From: Thermococcus sp. 2319x1
GTDB taxonomy: Archaea > Methanobacteriota_B > Thermococci > Thermococcales > Thermococcaceae
DNA length: 64,000 nt
NCBI RefSeq assembly: GCF_001484685.1
Contig: NZ_CP012200.1
Span: 1,730,321-1,794,320 of the forward strand
Direction: 5' to 3'
In this document: one piece after another, positions 43,734 to 53,316 of the stretch
Layout: the number at the start of each line of letters is the position of its first letter
Position numbering within the stretch: the stretch's first letter is position 1
The notes under the pieces: model-generated
What the model was told of the DNA's origin: nothing
What the model saw: the letters and a program-made list of their open reading frames with translations, nothing else
Databases searched by the model: none
Position numbers and translations under genes: made by a program

Positions 43734-44683
43734 TCAAACTTTGGAACGGGTATTTTTTCAAGCATTCTCTCCATGACCATCTCTTGACTTACCCGCGTAT
43801 ACCAAAGCTCCCTCTTCAGTATGAGCCTATGACTTAGTGCAGGTATGGCAACTTTCTTCACGTCATCTGGGATAACGTAGTCCCTGCCTTCCAAAACAGC
43901 GTATGCCCTCGAAAGCTTGAGCAGAGCTAAAGTTCCTCTTGGAGATGCTCCAACTTCAATTTCCTTTTTATTTTCCCTTGTTGCCCTCACTATCTCGGTT
44001 ATGTATTCAAGAACGGCATCGCTCACATAAACATCCTCAACTGCCCTCTGCATCTCTACAACCTCTTCAGCAGAGGTTATTTGGCCTATATCCACTTCTT
44101 CCTTCTTTCTCTTGATCCTCCTCTTGAGAATCTCGAGCTCCTCCTCCTTGGTCGGGTAACCCACCCTGAGCCTGACGAGAAATCTATCGAGCTGTGCCTC
44201 TGGCAAGGGGTATGTTCCCTCTTGCTCAATCGGGTTTTGGGTGGCTATTACGACAAAGGGCTTCTCAAGCTGGTAGGTTTTCCCTTCTATAGTTACCTGC
44301 CTCTCCTGCATAGCCTCAAGCAAAGCTGATTGAGTCTTTGGGGGTGCCCTGTTGACCTCATCGGCAAGAAGGATGTTTGTAAACACCGGCCCTTTTTTGA
44401 ACTCGAATTCAAGGGTTTTCTGGTTGAAAACACTAACACCGAGTATATCTGAGGGAAGTAAATCCGGTGTAAATTGAACCCTTTTGAACTCAACTCCCAG
44501 TGCCGAGGCAAAGCTCTTTGCCATTAATGTCTTTGCCAATCCCGGGAGATCTTCAATGAGAATGTGCCCATCGGCAAGTATTGTTGCCAGCATAAGCTTT
44601 AAGACTTCCCTTTTCCCAACTATTGCCTTTCCAACTTCATTTAAAATCTCGTTTCCTTTTTCATAAACTTCCTCTACTCTCAT
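43730..44683 (-). CDS. MoxR-family AAA+ ATPase
   Basis: The 317-aa ATPase shows a Walker A of the MoxR type (LPGLAKTLMAKSFA), the motif GPVFTNILLADEVNRAPPKTQSALLEAMQE with Walker B, and VIATQNPIEQEGTYPLPEAQLDRF. MoxR proteins act as chaperone-like partners of VWA/DUF58 proteins. The frame extends 15 codons upstream into the preceding gene. The ATG at 44683 is nine bases past GGAGG and one two codons earlier is closer; the family N-terminus supports the chosen start. Confidence 0.9.
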   Translation of the reverse strand: MRVEEVYEKGNEILNEVGKAIVGKREVLKLMLATILADGHILIEDLPGLAKTLMAKSFASALGVEFKRVQFTPDLLPSDILGVSVFNQKTLEFEFKKGPVFTNILLADEVNRAPPKTQSALLEAMQERQVTIEGKTYQLEKPFVVIATQNPIEQEGTYPLPEAQLDRFLVRLRVGYPTKEEELEILKRRIKRKKEEVDIGQITSAEEVVEMQRAVEDVYVSDAVLEYITEIVRATRENKKEIEVGASPRGTLALLKLSRAYAVLEGRDYVIPDDVKKVAIPALSHRLILKRELWYTRVSQEMVMERMLEKIPVPKFE

Positions 44684-45092
44684 TAACATCCGCCTCCACA
44701 ATTTCAAGAACTTTTTCGAGATCTTCAAGGAATTTGTTCCCAGAGCCCGTTATTTTAAGATTCTCAACCCTTGCCTTTGCCTTTTCTCTATCCTCTTCAA
44801 CTATTTCATATATCTCCAAGAGGGAGTCGAGAACTATTTGCTTGGCAACACTACCTTTCTTTGCCATTTTTATAATATCCGCAAGCCTTTCAAAGTCCTC
44901 CCTCCTCCTTTTCTGTTCTCCCCTTCTTGGAATATAAGGAAGCTCAGCCTCTTCGAGTATAAAAGCCAAAAGTATTGTTCCCACTATTAAAACGGCTATC
45001 CACCTAACCAAATACGAAGCAGCGAAGATTGCGACTAAGACGAAGGGGACAGTTAGGATCAGGGCAATGTTAAGCCTCAACTTCATTTGCAT
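44661..45092 (-). CDS. unrecognised membrane protein of the MoxR cluster
   Basis: This 143-aa protein has two N-terminal membrane helices (LNIALILTVPFVLVAIFAAS, RWIAVLIVGTILLAFIL) and a charged helical C-terminal domain (~60-143) that may form a coiled coil. I do not recognise the family. It overlaps the DUF4129 gene by 23 bases, and MoxR by 23 bases, so it is cotranslated with them. Confidence 0.7.
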   Translation of the reverse strand: MQMKLRLNIALILTVPFVLVAIFAASYLVRWIAVLIVGTILLAFILEEAELPYIPRRGEQKRRREDFERLADIIKMAKKGSVAKQIVLDSLLEIYEIVEEDREKAKARVENLKITGSGNKFLEDLEKVLEIVEADVNESRGSL

Positions 45093-45909
45093 CCCCCTTG
45101 ATTTTCATGTAAAGCTCATAAGCCTCCCTCGCATCTTCCATAGTTACCTTTTCCGGAGCGTATTTTGCCTTTTCAAAAAGCCTCGCAAGCTTTACATATG
45201 CGTCGTGTTTGTATTTTACCTTTTCAGCATGCTCCCAATGAGTCCAGCTTTCTCTGTAGGGGATGCCCAAAAGCCTAAGCCAGATCACTGCGTTCTTGTA
45301 GAGCTTCACCACAATTTCGTTCGGATCTCCAAGGAAATCTATGCCCTCTTCTTCCAACTTCTTATCAAATTGTTCAACAATCTCTTTAAGTTTTCTCCTT
45401 TCTCTGGCAGCCCTCAAATCAAGATAAAACCTCACCGCAACATAGCTGAGGGTTATTACAAGAACTCCAAAGAGAGCATATAGGTAAACGCTACCTTCTG
45501 AAGACCCTCCAAAGGGATTTTGGAAATACCTCTCGTAGAAGCTAACGTGATAACCCTGATTAACGTGGTAAATTCCCTCACTCCCGTTCACCGTCATATT
45601 CGGTAAGGGAGTCTTGTAAACCTTGTAGAGAATGAGGAGAGCAAGTATAGTGGAGCCTATTATTATGGCAAGGAAGATGCCCCAGTTTACACCGTATTCC
45701 GGGCCCTTTTTCGCAAAAGGATCTCCAACAGTTAGGAAAATCTGGATCAGTATTATGCCCCCAAGAACTATCAAGATAGCAAAGAAAAGCCCTGTTAGGT
45801 AATAGTCTTGATTACCCTTCTTAATTTCACCTATCTTAGCCTCAGAGCTTACTATTGCGCCCATTAGCAGGATTATCAGCAAGTATAGGGCCATTATTCC
45901 ACGCCTCAT
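45070..45909 (-). CDS. DUF4129 domain membrane protein
   Basis: The 279-aa protein begins with a signal or first helix (MALYLLIILLMGAIVSS), has further helices near residues 35-55, 75-95 and 140-160, and a C-terminal DUF4129 domain (residues ~170-270, VIWLRLLGIPYRESWTHWEHAE). DUF4129 proteins are found with MoxR, DUF58 and transglutaminase-like proteins. It is the first gene of this operon. Confidence 0.8.
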   Translation of the reverse strand: MRRGIMALYLLIILLMGAIVSSEAKIGEIKKGNQDYYLTGLFFAILIVLGGIILIQIFLTVGDPFAKKGPEYGVNWGIFLAIIIGSTILALLILYKVYKTPLPNMTVNGSEGIYHVNQGYHVSFYERYFQNPFGGSSEGSVYLYALFGVLVITLSYVAVRFYLDLRAARERRKLKEIVEQFDKKLEEEGIDFLGDPNEIVVKLYKNAVIWLRLLGIPYRESWTHWEHAEKVKYKHDAYVKLARLFEKAKYAPEKVTMEDAREAYELYMKIKGDANEVEA

Positions 45910-45982
45910 AAAGTACCATCACATAGAATTATGTAAAGATAGGTTTAAAAAGTTTTACAGCTTGGAAGAAGTTGGTGAGAGT

Positions 45983-46477
45983 ATGGAAAAACTCCCGCAG
46001 TTGTTCGTTGAGGCAGAGTTTGAAGAATGCTTTGAAGGAGACGAGGCAAAAGTTGATTGCATAATAATCCAAGACAACATAGAGGTTAGACTACAAAAGG
46101 GACAAAAGCTTCCGGAGTTTATAGACGTTAAAAAAGCAAAGTTTCTGCGGAAAGAAATTTACGACAGGTTTCACTTTTATGTGGATAAATACGAGCATAA
46201 AATGCTCTGTGATGCGAGAATAGTTTTCCCCGATAGAAGAACCGAGATAAGGCTGTATAAAGGAGACGAACTTATGTTGCTCCCGGTGGAGGGGTTTGTT
46301 TCCACGATAATAGCTGGAGTGGGAAACAGGGTAAGAAAAAGCGATGCCTTCGCTGCAATAACAACTAAAAAAGGAGAAGTCCACTACCTAAAGCCTCCAA
46401 AAAATGGGGTGGTGGTTTACATAGACGAGTTCACTAATAGGCCTCACTACATTTACTACCTTCTCCCGGAGGAATAG
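45983..46477 (+). CDS. DUF2118-like protein
   Basis: The 164-aa protein appears to belong to the archaeal DUF2118 family, with a C-terminal half that resembles a biotinyl/lipoyl-like beta barrel (VGNRVRKSDAFAAITTKKGEVHYLKPPKNGVVVYI). No function is known. The ATG at 45983 follows GGTGA; the frame opens seven codons earlier. It is monocistronic. Confidence 0.65.
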   Translation: MEKLPQLFVEAEFEECFEGDEAKVDCIIIQDNIEVRLQKGQKLPEFIDVKKAKFLRKEIYDRFHFYVDKYEHKMLCDARIVFPDRRTEIRLYKGDELMLLPVEGFVSTIIAGVGNRVRKSDAFAAITTKKGEVHYLKPPKNGVVVYIDEFTNRPHYIYYLLPEE

Positions 46478-46669
46478 CTAAAGACTCCAATTATTGCCCT
46501 TACGTTTTCTCTGATTCTCATTTTTAAGCATCTCCCCCTCATACAAAAATCACCCATTGGAGTTTTGATTGAGGGAGTATATAATTTTCACAAACTTGTA
46601 TAACGCTGACCAAAAATGTTATAAAGTTAGTGGAGGAGTTAAACTTGAAGAAATTTAGTTGGTGAAAAA

Positions 46670-47152
46670 ATGAAAGTTGAAAAAGGAGATTTTGTGGTTT
46701 TTAACTACATTGGAAGGTTTGAAAACGGAGAAATATTCGATACGACTTATGAGGATATCGCCAAGGAAGCGGGCATTTATGTTGAGGACAGAGCATACGG
46801 GCCCCTTGGGGCTAACGTTGGTGTCGGTGAGCTTATCCCCGGAATAGACGAGGCTCTTATAGGGATGCAAATCGGAGAGAAAAAAACCATAGTGGTTCCT
46901 CCCGAGAAAGGCTACGGGATGCCAAGGGATGACCTGATAATTGATGTCCCAATAGAGGAGTTCGAAAAAGCAGATATAGAACCGGTAGAAGGGGCTTACA
47001 TAATGACCGATAGTGGGATAGCAAGAATAACCGCAGTCACAGAAGAAAACGTAACTTTGGACTTCAACCATCCTCTGGCAGGCAAGACACTAACGTTTGA
47101 AGTGGAAATAGTGGATATAGAAAAGGCAAGGCCAGAATCAGATGAATCCTGA
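46670..47152 (+). CDS. FKBP-type peptidyl-prolyl isomerase (SlyD-like)
   Basis: The 160-aa protein has the FKBP core (KGDFVVFNYIGRFENGEIFDTT, LIPGIDEALIGMQIGEKKTIVVPPEKGYG) with an inserted IF domain (~residues 85-135), as in archaeal short FKBPs. It catalyses proline isomerisation and acts as a chaperone. GGTGA precedes the ATG. Its last 15 bases overlap the TadC-like gene on the other strand. Confidence 0.93.
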   Translation: MKVEKGDFVVFNYIGRFENGEIFDTTYEDIAKEAGIYVEDRAYGPLGANVGVGELIPGIDEALIGMQIGEKKTIVVPPEKGYGMPRDDLIIDVPIEEFEKADIEPVEGAYIMTDSGIARITAVTEENVTLDFNHPLAGKTLTFEVEIVDIEKARPESDES

Positions 47153-48058
47153 TATCTGAACCCTGGTGGCCACAAGGAATATCACAACTCCAAGTATGGC
47201 CAGCATTGCGCTGTACTTGAAGCCTGCAGAGAACTTTCCTTCTCTTATTATTCCAATTCCTAACCCCGAAACTATGGCTTGTATTGCCACAAACGCAAGG
47301 GAAACATTTTTTATCGCTTCTAATGGCAGGTTAAGTCCCACTTCGGGAGTGTTCATACCCCCCATAATCTGGGATACAACCCCCAGGATGAATGGCCCTA
47401 TGAAGCCGCTTGCAATTATAAAGAACATTGCCTGCATTCCGGTTGAAGCTTTCCTCTCCTTTTTTATTCTCAGTATTTCACGGACGTCGTTGGCAACCGC
47501 CACAAGTACATCGGCCATCGGGGCTCCTCTCTCGTAGGCCTCCAGGATGATCATTGTGGAGCGATAAATTACCGAAGATTTCTTGTTTCTTATTGCAAAG
47601 GCTCTCAGGGCTTCTATTGTTGCTCTACCCCTCTTTATCTCCTGTACTGTTCTCTTGAATTCCTCTGTCAATGCTCCAAACCTTGCAGTTGATGCCTCCT
47701 CCAAAGCTTCAGAGAAGGAAACTCCAGCCCTCAAAGAACTTGCAAGATAGAAGAAAGCATCGGGAAGATTTCTTTCCATGTCTTCTATCTTCTTGGATAG
47801 GAGGTAGTATGGATAAACAAACGCAACTCCCAGAAAAACCGCAAGAGATGGTGGGATTACGTAGATCTTGACTGGAGACAGAATGAAAACTATTATCCCG
47901 ACCAATCCTGCCAGCAGTAACGATATCAGCAAAAATTCAAGCGCTAAAAATGATATTCCCGCCGAGTATAGGAAGAGCTCGTACCTCCTAACCCATCTCT
48001 GGGGAAGCAGCTTCCCAAGGGCTTTCGCAAATGGCCTGAGGAATTTAACTTCAGCCAA
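47138..48058 (-). CDS. TadC-like membrane protein of the pilus assembly system
   Basis: This 306-aa type II/IV secretion GspF-family protein has helices near residues 30-75, 215-245 and 255-300, and the cytoplasmic signature LPDAFFYLASSLRAGVSFSEALEEAS. It forms the inner-membrane platform for pilin assembly together with the TadB-like protein. It starts at TTG, six bases after GAGGTGA. Confidence 0.88.
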   Translation of the reverse strand: MAEVKFLRPFAKALGKLLPQRWVRRYELFLYSAGISFLALEFLLISLLLAGLVGIIVFILSPVKIYVIPPSLAVFLGVAFVYPYYLLSKKIEDMERNLPDAFFYLASSLRAGVSFSEALEEASTARFGALTEEFKRTVQEIKRGRATIEALRAFAIRNKKSSVIYRSTMIILEAYERGAPMADVLVAVANDVREILRIKKERKASTGMQAMFFIIASGFIGPFILGVVSQIMGGMNTPEVGLNLPLEAIKNVSLAFVAIQAIVSGLGIGIIREGKFSAGFKYSAMLAILGVVIFLVATRVQISGFI

Positions 48059-48064
48059 ATTTAA

Positions 48065-49126
48065 TCACCTCGGCTCACTGCGTTTTATCATAAACACAAC
48101 GAGTGTTGAGATAGCTGGGAACCCAAAGAGCAGAATAACGGCTAACCCTTGGACGGGCATTACTAACGCCCTACTCATTAATGAAGCGGCCAGTATCGCC
48201 ACAACGAATAGCGTTGGCATTATTATGGTTATGAACATGTAAACAAATGCCACACCGTTTACCTTTTGGATGTACTCCACAAGCTTCATTCTGTATTCAA
48301 AGGAAAAGTCCTCTGCCAGTTTGTAGAGAATATCCGCCAAGTTTCCACCGAATTTTGTGGCCCTAAGGATCTGCTTTACAACTCTACTAACGTTTTCGGA
48401 CGCCATCCTCTCCTCAAACCTCATTAGTGCATCTTCAAAGGACGTTCCTCCGTGCATGTCTCTTATCATAAGGTCAAATTCCTCGGATATGGGACCATAA
48501 TCCGCATTGGCAACGGAAACCATTGCCTCAGCTATACCAACTCCAGCACTCAAAAGCGATGCCATGTGCCTCAAAACATATGGAAGGGCTTTTTCCACCT
48601 CTACAACCCTTCTTCGCCAGACTATTCTTGGATAGTTTCTCATATACAGGAATCCACCAATAAAGCCCAGTATCCCGAGCATCAGGGAGATGTCAACAGG
48701 CATGAGGAGAAAAACGCCTATTAAAAAAGCAAAAATTGCAGTGAAAATGGAAACACCCAGCATCAGTGCAACGAACTGCTCTTTACTCATTTTAATGTTA
48801 GCCCTCACGAGGTCATAGTCGAGTCCCTTTAGGGACTTTGTAAACGATTCAACTGGACCCCTAAAGTGCCTAAGCACAAATTCTGAGAATCTATGGGTAA
48901 AAGATTCCTCCAGCTCTCTTTTTCTCCATTCAACAATCTCTTCAAGTTCTTTTTCGTATTTTTCTTCTCTCTCCTGAGAGACTTCCTCTTGAAGTTTTTT
49001 CAGGAGTTGAAGTCTTTCCTGGAAAGTTAGTGTTTTAGGAATTCTTGAAATAGGACGTTCGCTAACCTCTATAGTTTTTTCACCCAGCCTTTCAATGAAT
49101 TTAAGTATTTTCTCCTTTACCCCCAA
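48065..49126 (-). CDS. TadB-like membrane protein of the pilus assembly system
   Basis: This 353-aa GspF-family protein has an N-terminal cytoplasmic ~110-residue region, two central helices, the signature LPYVLRHMASLLSAGVGIAEAMVSVANADYGPI, and two C-terminal helices. It is paired with the TadC-like gene, as usual in archaeal pilus operons. A TTG start follows GGTGAG by five bases. Confidence 0.88.
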   Translation of the reverse strand: MGVKEKILKFIERLGEKTIEVSERPISRIPKTLTFQERLQLLKKLQEEVSQEREEKYEKELEEIVEWRKRELEESFTHRFSEFVLRHFRGPVESFTKSLKGLDYDLVRANIKMSKEQFVALMLGVSIFTAIFAFLIGVFLLMPVDISLMLGILGFIGGFLYMRNYPRIVWRRRVVEVEKALPYVLRHMASLLSAGVGIAEAMVSVANADYGPISEEFDLMIRDMHGGTSFEDALMRFEERMASENVSRVVKQILRATKFGGNLADILYKLAEDFSFEYRMKLVEYIQKVNGVAFVYMFITIIMPTLFVVAILAASLMSRALVMPVQGLAVILLFGFPAISTLVVFMIKRSEPR

Positions 49127-49137
49127 GTCCTCTCACC

Positions 49138-52100
49138 CTAGATGACTGTTCTAACTTTTTCAGTTAACTCAATTGAGGCGTCCTTCTCTATTTTCCTCAG
49201 CAACTCTTCTTGATCAATGTAGAATTCTCTAATGTAATGGCCAACTTCTTCTATACTCCTTATTCCTTTCTCTACCATCCATTGGAGGATAACTTCTCTC
49301 TTTATCCTCTCCTCTAGGAGCTCATCCATTGTTAAACCTGTATGCTCAGCAAGCTGGTTTAGAACCCTACTCGGAACTCCCGTGCGGTAAAGCTCATCCT
49401 TTGCTGGATTGTACTTATAGATGGTGTTCAGCTGGACGCTTTCCCCCTCTATTCCGGAAACCTCAGCTATCTCGGTGATCCTTCTTATGGTTCCTTTCTT
49501 TCTGTTGTTGAACCTTACCTGCATTATGATAACATCCAAAGCTGGAATCATGATTCTTGGAACGTTCATAGGTGGACTCTCAAGCCTTACGATTGTTTCC
49601 CTAGCTGAATTGGAGTGGATTGTACCCATACAATTGGAAACCAGTATCCCGTTGGCTACATAATTGTGGTCGTCCTCCACCGTGAGATCGTAGAGGTATT
49701 CAATACCTAGCTCTCTCGGGTCAACTTCTTCAACACTTACAACTTCATCCCAATAGACATCCCCTTCGGCTATCAGCTGGAGTCTCTTTCCCATTACCCA
49801 AGCGTCTTCATCGCCGATGTCTTTGGCCACCTGCTGAAGAGCAAGGGCTATTCCCTTAAGTGCAGAACGTCTTATTTCTCTGGCCCTTCCTTTTTCTATA
49901 TGTCTGATAAGACTCTCAGAAACTTTTTCCCCTGCATAATGGGAGGCCAGCTTTGAAAGCTCTGCAACTGTCAGTCCTAACCTCCGGCGGATGGGGGTTA
50001 TCATTTCGCTCGATACCGGGACTCTGCGTGTTTTTCTTCCACGGTATGCCTTCTTGGTGTTCAAGATTTCCATAAGTTTGGCCCTTTTCCTTGAATGGCG
50101 TAGGGGTATAAATTTTGCGAATTTAGTAAGGTCTTCAATTCCACCTATGATTACCCTGAATATTTCGCCTTCTTTGAATTCCCTATTCTTTACACGGGAG
50201 ACTGTGCTTATTATCCCCAGTCTCTGGAGAGCGTACCATATCTTTCTCGCTGCATTTTCGCTCTTGGTTACCAAAATTATGGAGGGTCCGTTTTTATCCA
50301 CATATCCATCGGCATCAAAGAGTCCAGCTATAAAGTACCTCATGAGCTCATCGTTTGAGAGAACTATATCCGGAACGTCCCATATCTCAGATTTTTTACC
50401 CTTAGGTATTCCAAATATTCTCGAAATCATTTCGGCGAAAATCTTCGAACCAACGGTCACAACTGTGCTTTTTCCATTGCCCTTCATGTGGGGCACGTAG
50501 TTCGGTATAAAGTTCGAGACTGCGCTTACAAAGGCTTCCATGTAATCTTCATCGTCAAATGTAGCTGAGATGTAGTAGCCATTTGATGAGATATATCCAT
50601 CGCCAAGGATAACTCCAGCGATGTATGAGAGCTTTTCATCGACCTCCCTGATCAATTTCACATGGTGTGAATTTACTGATGACAGATATTGGGCCTTCTC
50701 CGGAGGAAGACCTTCGTTAGGAACTTTTACCATTCCCTTTCCATTGGGGATGAGGTAGTAATCGCTTATTTTTACATAAATGTGGGGATCAACAATGGCT
50801 TTGTACTGGGGCGGTTTGGGAGGATTCATCATTACTGCAACCCTATCCCCAACCCTGAGTTTCTCCGCTTCTTTCCTGATCACATCCCCATTGGAGAAGA
50901 CAAAAAACGGGTGGGTCTTAGTAAGTATTACCTCATTGCCCATTCTTGTCTTTATGCGCATCAGCCTTTCTCCATCTCTGACTTTTCTTCTCCAAACTCT
51001 TGAAACAATATGCTTACCCGCCTTGAGATCTGGACCAACGCTAACTACTTCAAAACGATCTTTTTCATCGAGTACTATGTACTCAAGATCTTTGTACGTC
51101 TCAATTCTATCAGAGTACTTCTTGAAGAGTTCCTCAACCAAATCTCCTATAAGCACGAATTTCCCATTAGAGAGCTGAATAACCGAGAAGTCGTAAAGCG
51201 CTCCATTATGTCCCGTATTCATTGCCGTGAACATGGTCCTTGCCTCAGGGCCTCTGACCTCACCGACGATAATTCTATCCGGACGCATTCTTAGGGTGTT
51301 CTTAACGAGATCATCCATCGTTATTTCTCCCTTTCCTTCTATGTTTGGAGGCCTTGTTTCAAGCCTTACCCAGTGCTCGATTGGCAATTGAAGTTCTGCA
51401 GTATCTTCAATACTTATAACACGCTCACTTGGAGGGATGAACATTGCCAATGCGTTAAGGGTGGTAGTTTTACCAGAACCAGTACCTCCGGCAACGAGGA
51501 CGTTCGCAGGCTTAACTCCAAGACCGTCAACAAAAACCCAGAGCAGAGACGCTATTTCCAAATTAAAGGTGCCGTACTTCAGGAGATCAATTATCGTAAG
51601 GGGGTCTTTTTTGAATTTTCTTATGGTTAACGTAGGTCCATCTAAGCTAACGGGTCTAATAGTTGCGTTTACCCTACTCCCATCGGGCAAACGGGCATCC
51701 AAGAGTGGGGTTTGCTGGTCAATTCTTCTTCCAACCTGCCTTGCTATACGTTCAATAATGTTTAATATTTCCCTCTCATCCTCAAAAACGATGTTAGTTT
51801 TGCACATGTAGAACTTTCTGTGCCACACGTATACTGGTCTTCCCGTTCCTATTACCATGACTTCCTCCAGGTTATCGTCCCTAACAAGGGGATCAAGTTT
51901 TCCGTAACCTATCATGTTCTGGACAACCAGATTTACGAGAGTATTCATTCTTGCCTCGGAGATAGAAGGGGCAAGTTCACGCATTATGTTCTTTACAGCC
52001 CTTCCAAATATTCTTCTTCTCTCCTCCGGATCGGGGATGCTCTCGGGGTCTATTTGTATCTCTGCAATTGCCCTATCCCTAACAATTCTCACGAGTTTTT

Positions 52101-52479
52101 CTTCCTCTTCACTCAACTTTGGAAGGCGTATTTCATAAATTGGAATCGGCTCTCCTCTAACTCTAAGAATTCTCACATTTCCATATACATCAAGAACCTT
52201 CACTTCCTCTCCATAATATGTAGGAAGGGGGACTTTTGGTGAGCCTCTTGTGGACTTCAATATCTCCTCTAAGCTGCTCCCCTCCCTACTCTCAAAGGGT
52301 AAGAATCTTGAAGGAGTTTTAACTTCTGGCACAATGGGAGATAGTTCTTCCTCGGCCTTAGGTTTTTCTTCTCTTCTCTCTTCTTTTATTATATCTTCCA
52401 AAGGGGCTGCTTCTTCACTTAAGATCTCTTCTATCCATGATAAGCCTGAACGTTTTTTCTTTTTCTCCTCCAAATTCAC
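49138..52479 (-). CDS. klbA: KlbA/TadA-type secretion ATPase with intein
   Basis: The 1113-aa precursor is an archaeal type IV pilus/secretion ATPase (590 aa after splicing) that powers pilin assembly. Walker A is GGTGSGKTTT (331-340), the Asp box is SIEDTAELQ and the Walker B-like segment DRIIVGEVRGPEARTMFTAM, which is directly followed by the intein (427-949). The C-terminal extein begins at Cys950 (CMGTIHSNSARETIVR). The N-terminal ~90 residues are acidic. It starts at GTG after GGTGA; the overlap with the upstream gene is 65 bases, so the exact start is uncertain. Confidence 0.93.
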   Translation of the reverse strand: MNLEEKKKKRSGLSWIEEILSEEAAPLEDIIKEERREEKPKAEEELSPIVPEVKTPSRFLPFESREGSSLEEILKSTRGSPKVPLPTYYGEEVKVLDVYGNVRILRVRGEPIPIYEIRLPKLSEEEEKLVRIVRDRAIAEIQIDPESIPDPEERRRIFGRAVKNIMRELAPSISEARMNTLVNLVVQNMIGYGKLDPLVRDDNLEEVMVIGTGRPVYVWHRKFYMCKTNIVFEDEREILNIIERIARQVGRRIDQQTPLLDARLPDGSRVNATIRPVSLDGPTLTIRKFKKDPLTIIDLLKYGTFNLEIASLLWVFVDGLGVKPANVLVAGGTGSGKTTTLNALAMFIPPSERVISIEDTAELQLPIEHWVRLETRPPNIEGKGEITMDDLVKNTLRMRPDRIIVGEVRGPEARTMFTAMNTGHNGALYDFSVIQLSNGKFVLIGDLVEELFKKYSDRIETYKDLEYIVLDEKDRFEVVSVGPDLKAGKHIVSRVWRRKVRDGERLMRIKTRMGNEVILTKTHPFFVFSNGDVIRKEAEKLRVGDRVAVMMNPPKPPQYKAIVDPHIYVKISDYYLIPNGKGMVKVPNEGLPPEKAQYLSSVNSHHVKLIREVDEKLSYIAGVILGDGYISSNGYYISATFDDEDYMEAFVSAVSNFIPNYVPHMKGNGKSTVVTVGSKIFAEMISRIFGIPKGKKSEIWDVPDIVLSNDELMRYFIAGLFDADGYVDKNGPSIILVTKSENAARKIWYALQRLGIISTVSRVKNREFKEGEIFRVIIGGIEDLTKFAKFIPLRHSRKRAKLMEILNTKKAYRGRKTRRVPVSSEMITPIRRRLGLTVAELSKLASHYAGEKVSESLIRHIEKGRAREIRRSALKGIALALQQVAKDIGDEDAWVMGKRLQLIAEGDVYWDEVVSVEEVDPRELGIEYLYDLTVEDDHNYVANGILVSNCMGTIHSNSARETIVRLESPPMNVPRIMIPALDVIIMQVRFNNRKKGTIRRITEIAEVSGIEGESVQLNTIYKYNPAKDELYRTGVPSRVLNQLAEHTGLTMDELLEERIKREVILQWMVEKGIRSIEEVGHYIREFYIDQEELLRKIEKDASIELTEKVRTVI
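49633..51201 (-). mobile_element. KlbA intein (523 aa) with LAGLIDADG endonuclease
   Basis: The intein interrupts the ATPase between NTGHNG and CMGTIHS. It begins with Ala (ALYDFSVIQL), ends with Asn after the block G motif VANGILVSN, and Cys follows: the arrangement of KlbA inteins, which splice without a Cys/Ser at position 1. The homing endonuclease motifs are YIAGVILGDGYISSNG and YFIAGLFDADGYVDKNG. Between the second motif and the C-terminal block, an XRE-like HTH is visible (IRRRLGLTVAELSKLASHYAG, SESLIRHIEKGRAREI). Confidence 0.93.
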
Positions 52480-53311
52480 TCACCCTCATGAGGTTTTCCC
52501 ATTTGATGCTGTAGGTGATTTCAAACTTATTACCTAAAAACACTATCCAAACCGGATAATCAAATTTTAGCTCAGGTTTTTTGGGTATCCGGGGTAACTC
52601 AGGCTCTTCTTTGCTCCCCGCAAGTAAACCAGTTCCAGAGGAAACAACTATTCTTGAAGAAAGCTCTGAGAGACTGCTTGAGCTTCCTTCAGGTGTTCCG
52701 TTCAGATACTCAGGTATGTACTCCCTAACGTATTGAGCATATTGGGAAAGAACAGTATCAACGTATTCGCTGTATTTCATTGTATACTCTGGAGTAAAGT
52801 CGCTCATTTCAGCCCCTTCAAAGAGTACCGGTAGTCCTATGGCAATATACTTTGAATTTCCGGGTGATGGATTCTCTATCGTTACCTTAACACTTCCGCT
52901 GTACTTGAGCACCTTCACATAACCATCTGAAATGAAGAACGTGTCAACTGCATAGTACTTCTGAGGATAGAGGATTAACTGAGGATATATAGGGCTGTAA
53001 AATATGTTTGGACCTTCCACTCCGCTTATTGTGCCCGTGGATAAAGGTTCGTTAATCTTTACATTTACCTGAAGTGTCTCATATGGGGCAATCCAAAATC
53101 CCAAGGTGTTAACGATTCCAATATCTCCGTCTTTCCTAAACAAAGTGTAGTTATAATCAGGATTTATTAAAACAAATTTGTAAAACGGACCCGCATTCAC
53201 CAAGGTAACGTTTAGATCGACCGTGGCGGATGCGTTAACACTCTCTTGTGCATTAACCAAACCCGAAACTAGCAAAACAAGGAAAAAGAGCGGGAGCATC
53301 TTCCTTGGCAT
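52415..53311 (-). CDS. secreted protein of the pilus operon
   Basis: This 298-aa protein has a signal peptide (MPRKMLPLFFLVLLVSGLVNAQE), and its body is rich in Asn, Ser, Tyr and beta-strand patterns (ATVDLNVTLVNAGPFYKFVLINPDYNYTLF). I do not recognise the family. Position between DUF515 and the ATPase suggests an outer component of the pilus machinery. The ATG at 53311 follows GGGTGA; GTG at 53320 overlaps the upstream stop. Confidence 0.72.
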   Translation of the reverse strand: MPRKMLPLFFLVLLVSGLVNAQESVNASATVDLNVTLVNAGPFYKFVLINPDYNYTLFRKDGDIGIVNTLGFWIAPYETLQVNVKINEPLSTGTISGVEGPNIFYSPIYPQLILYPQKYYAVDTFFISDGYVKVLKYSGSVKVTIENPSPGNSKYIAIGLPVLFEGAEMSDFTPEYTMKYSEYVDTVLSQYAQYVREYIPEYLNGTPEGSSSSLSELSSRIVVSSGTGLLAGSKEEPELPRIPKKPELKFDYPVWIVFLGNKFEITYSIKWENLMRVSEFGGEKEKTFRLIMDRRDLK

Positions 53312-53316
53312 CCCGG

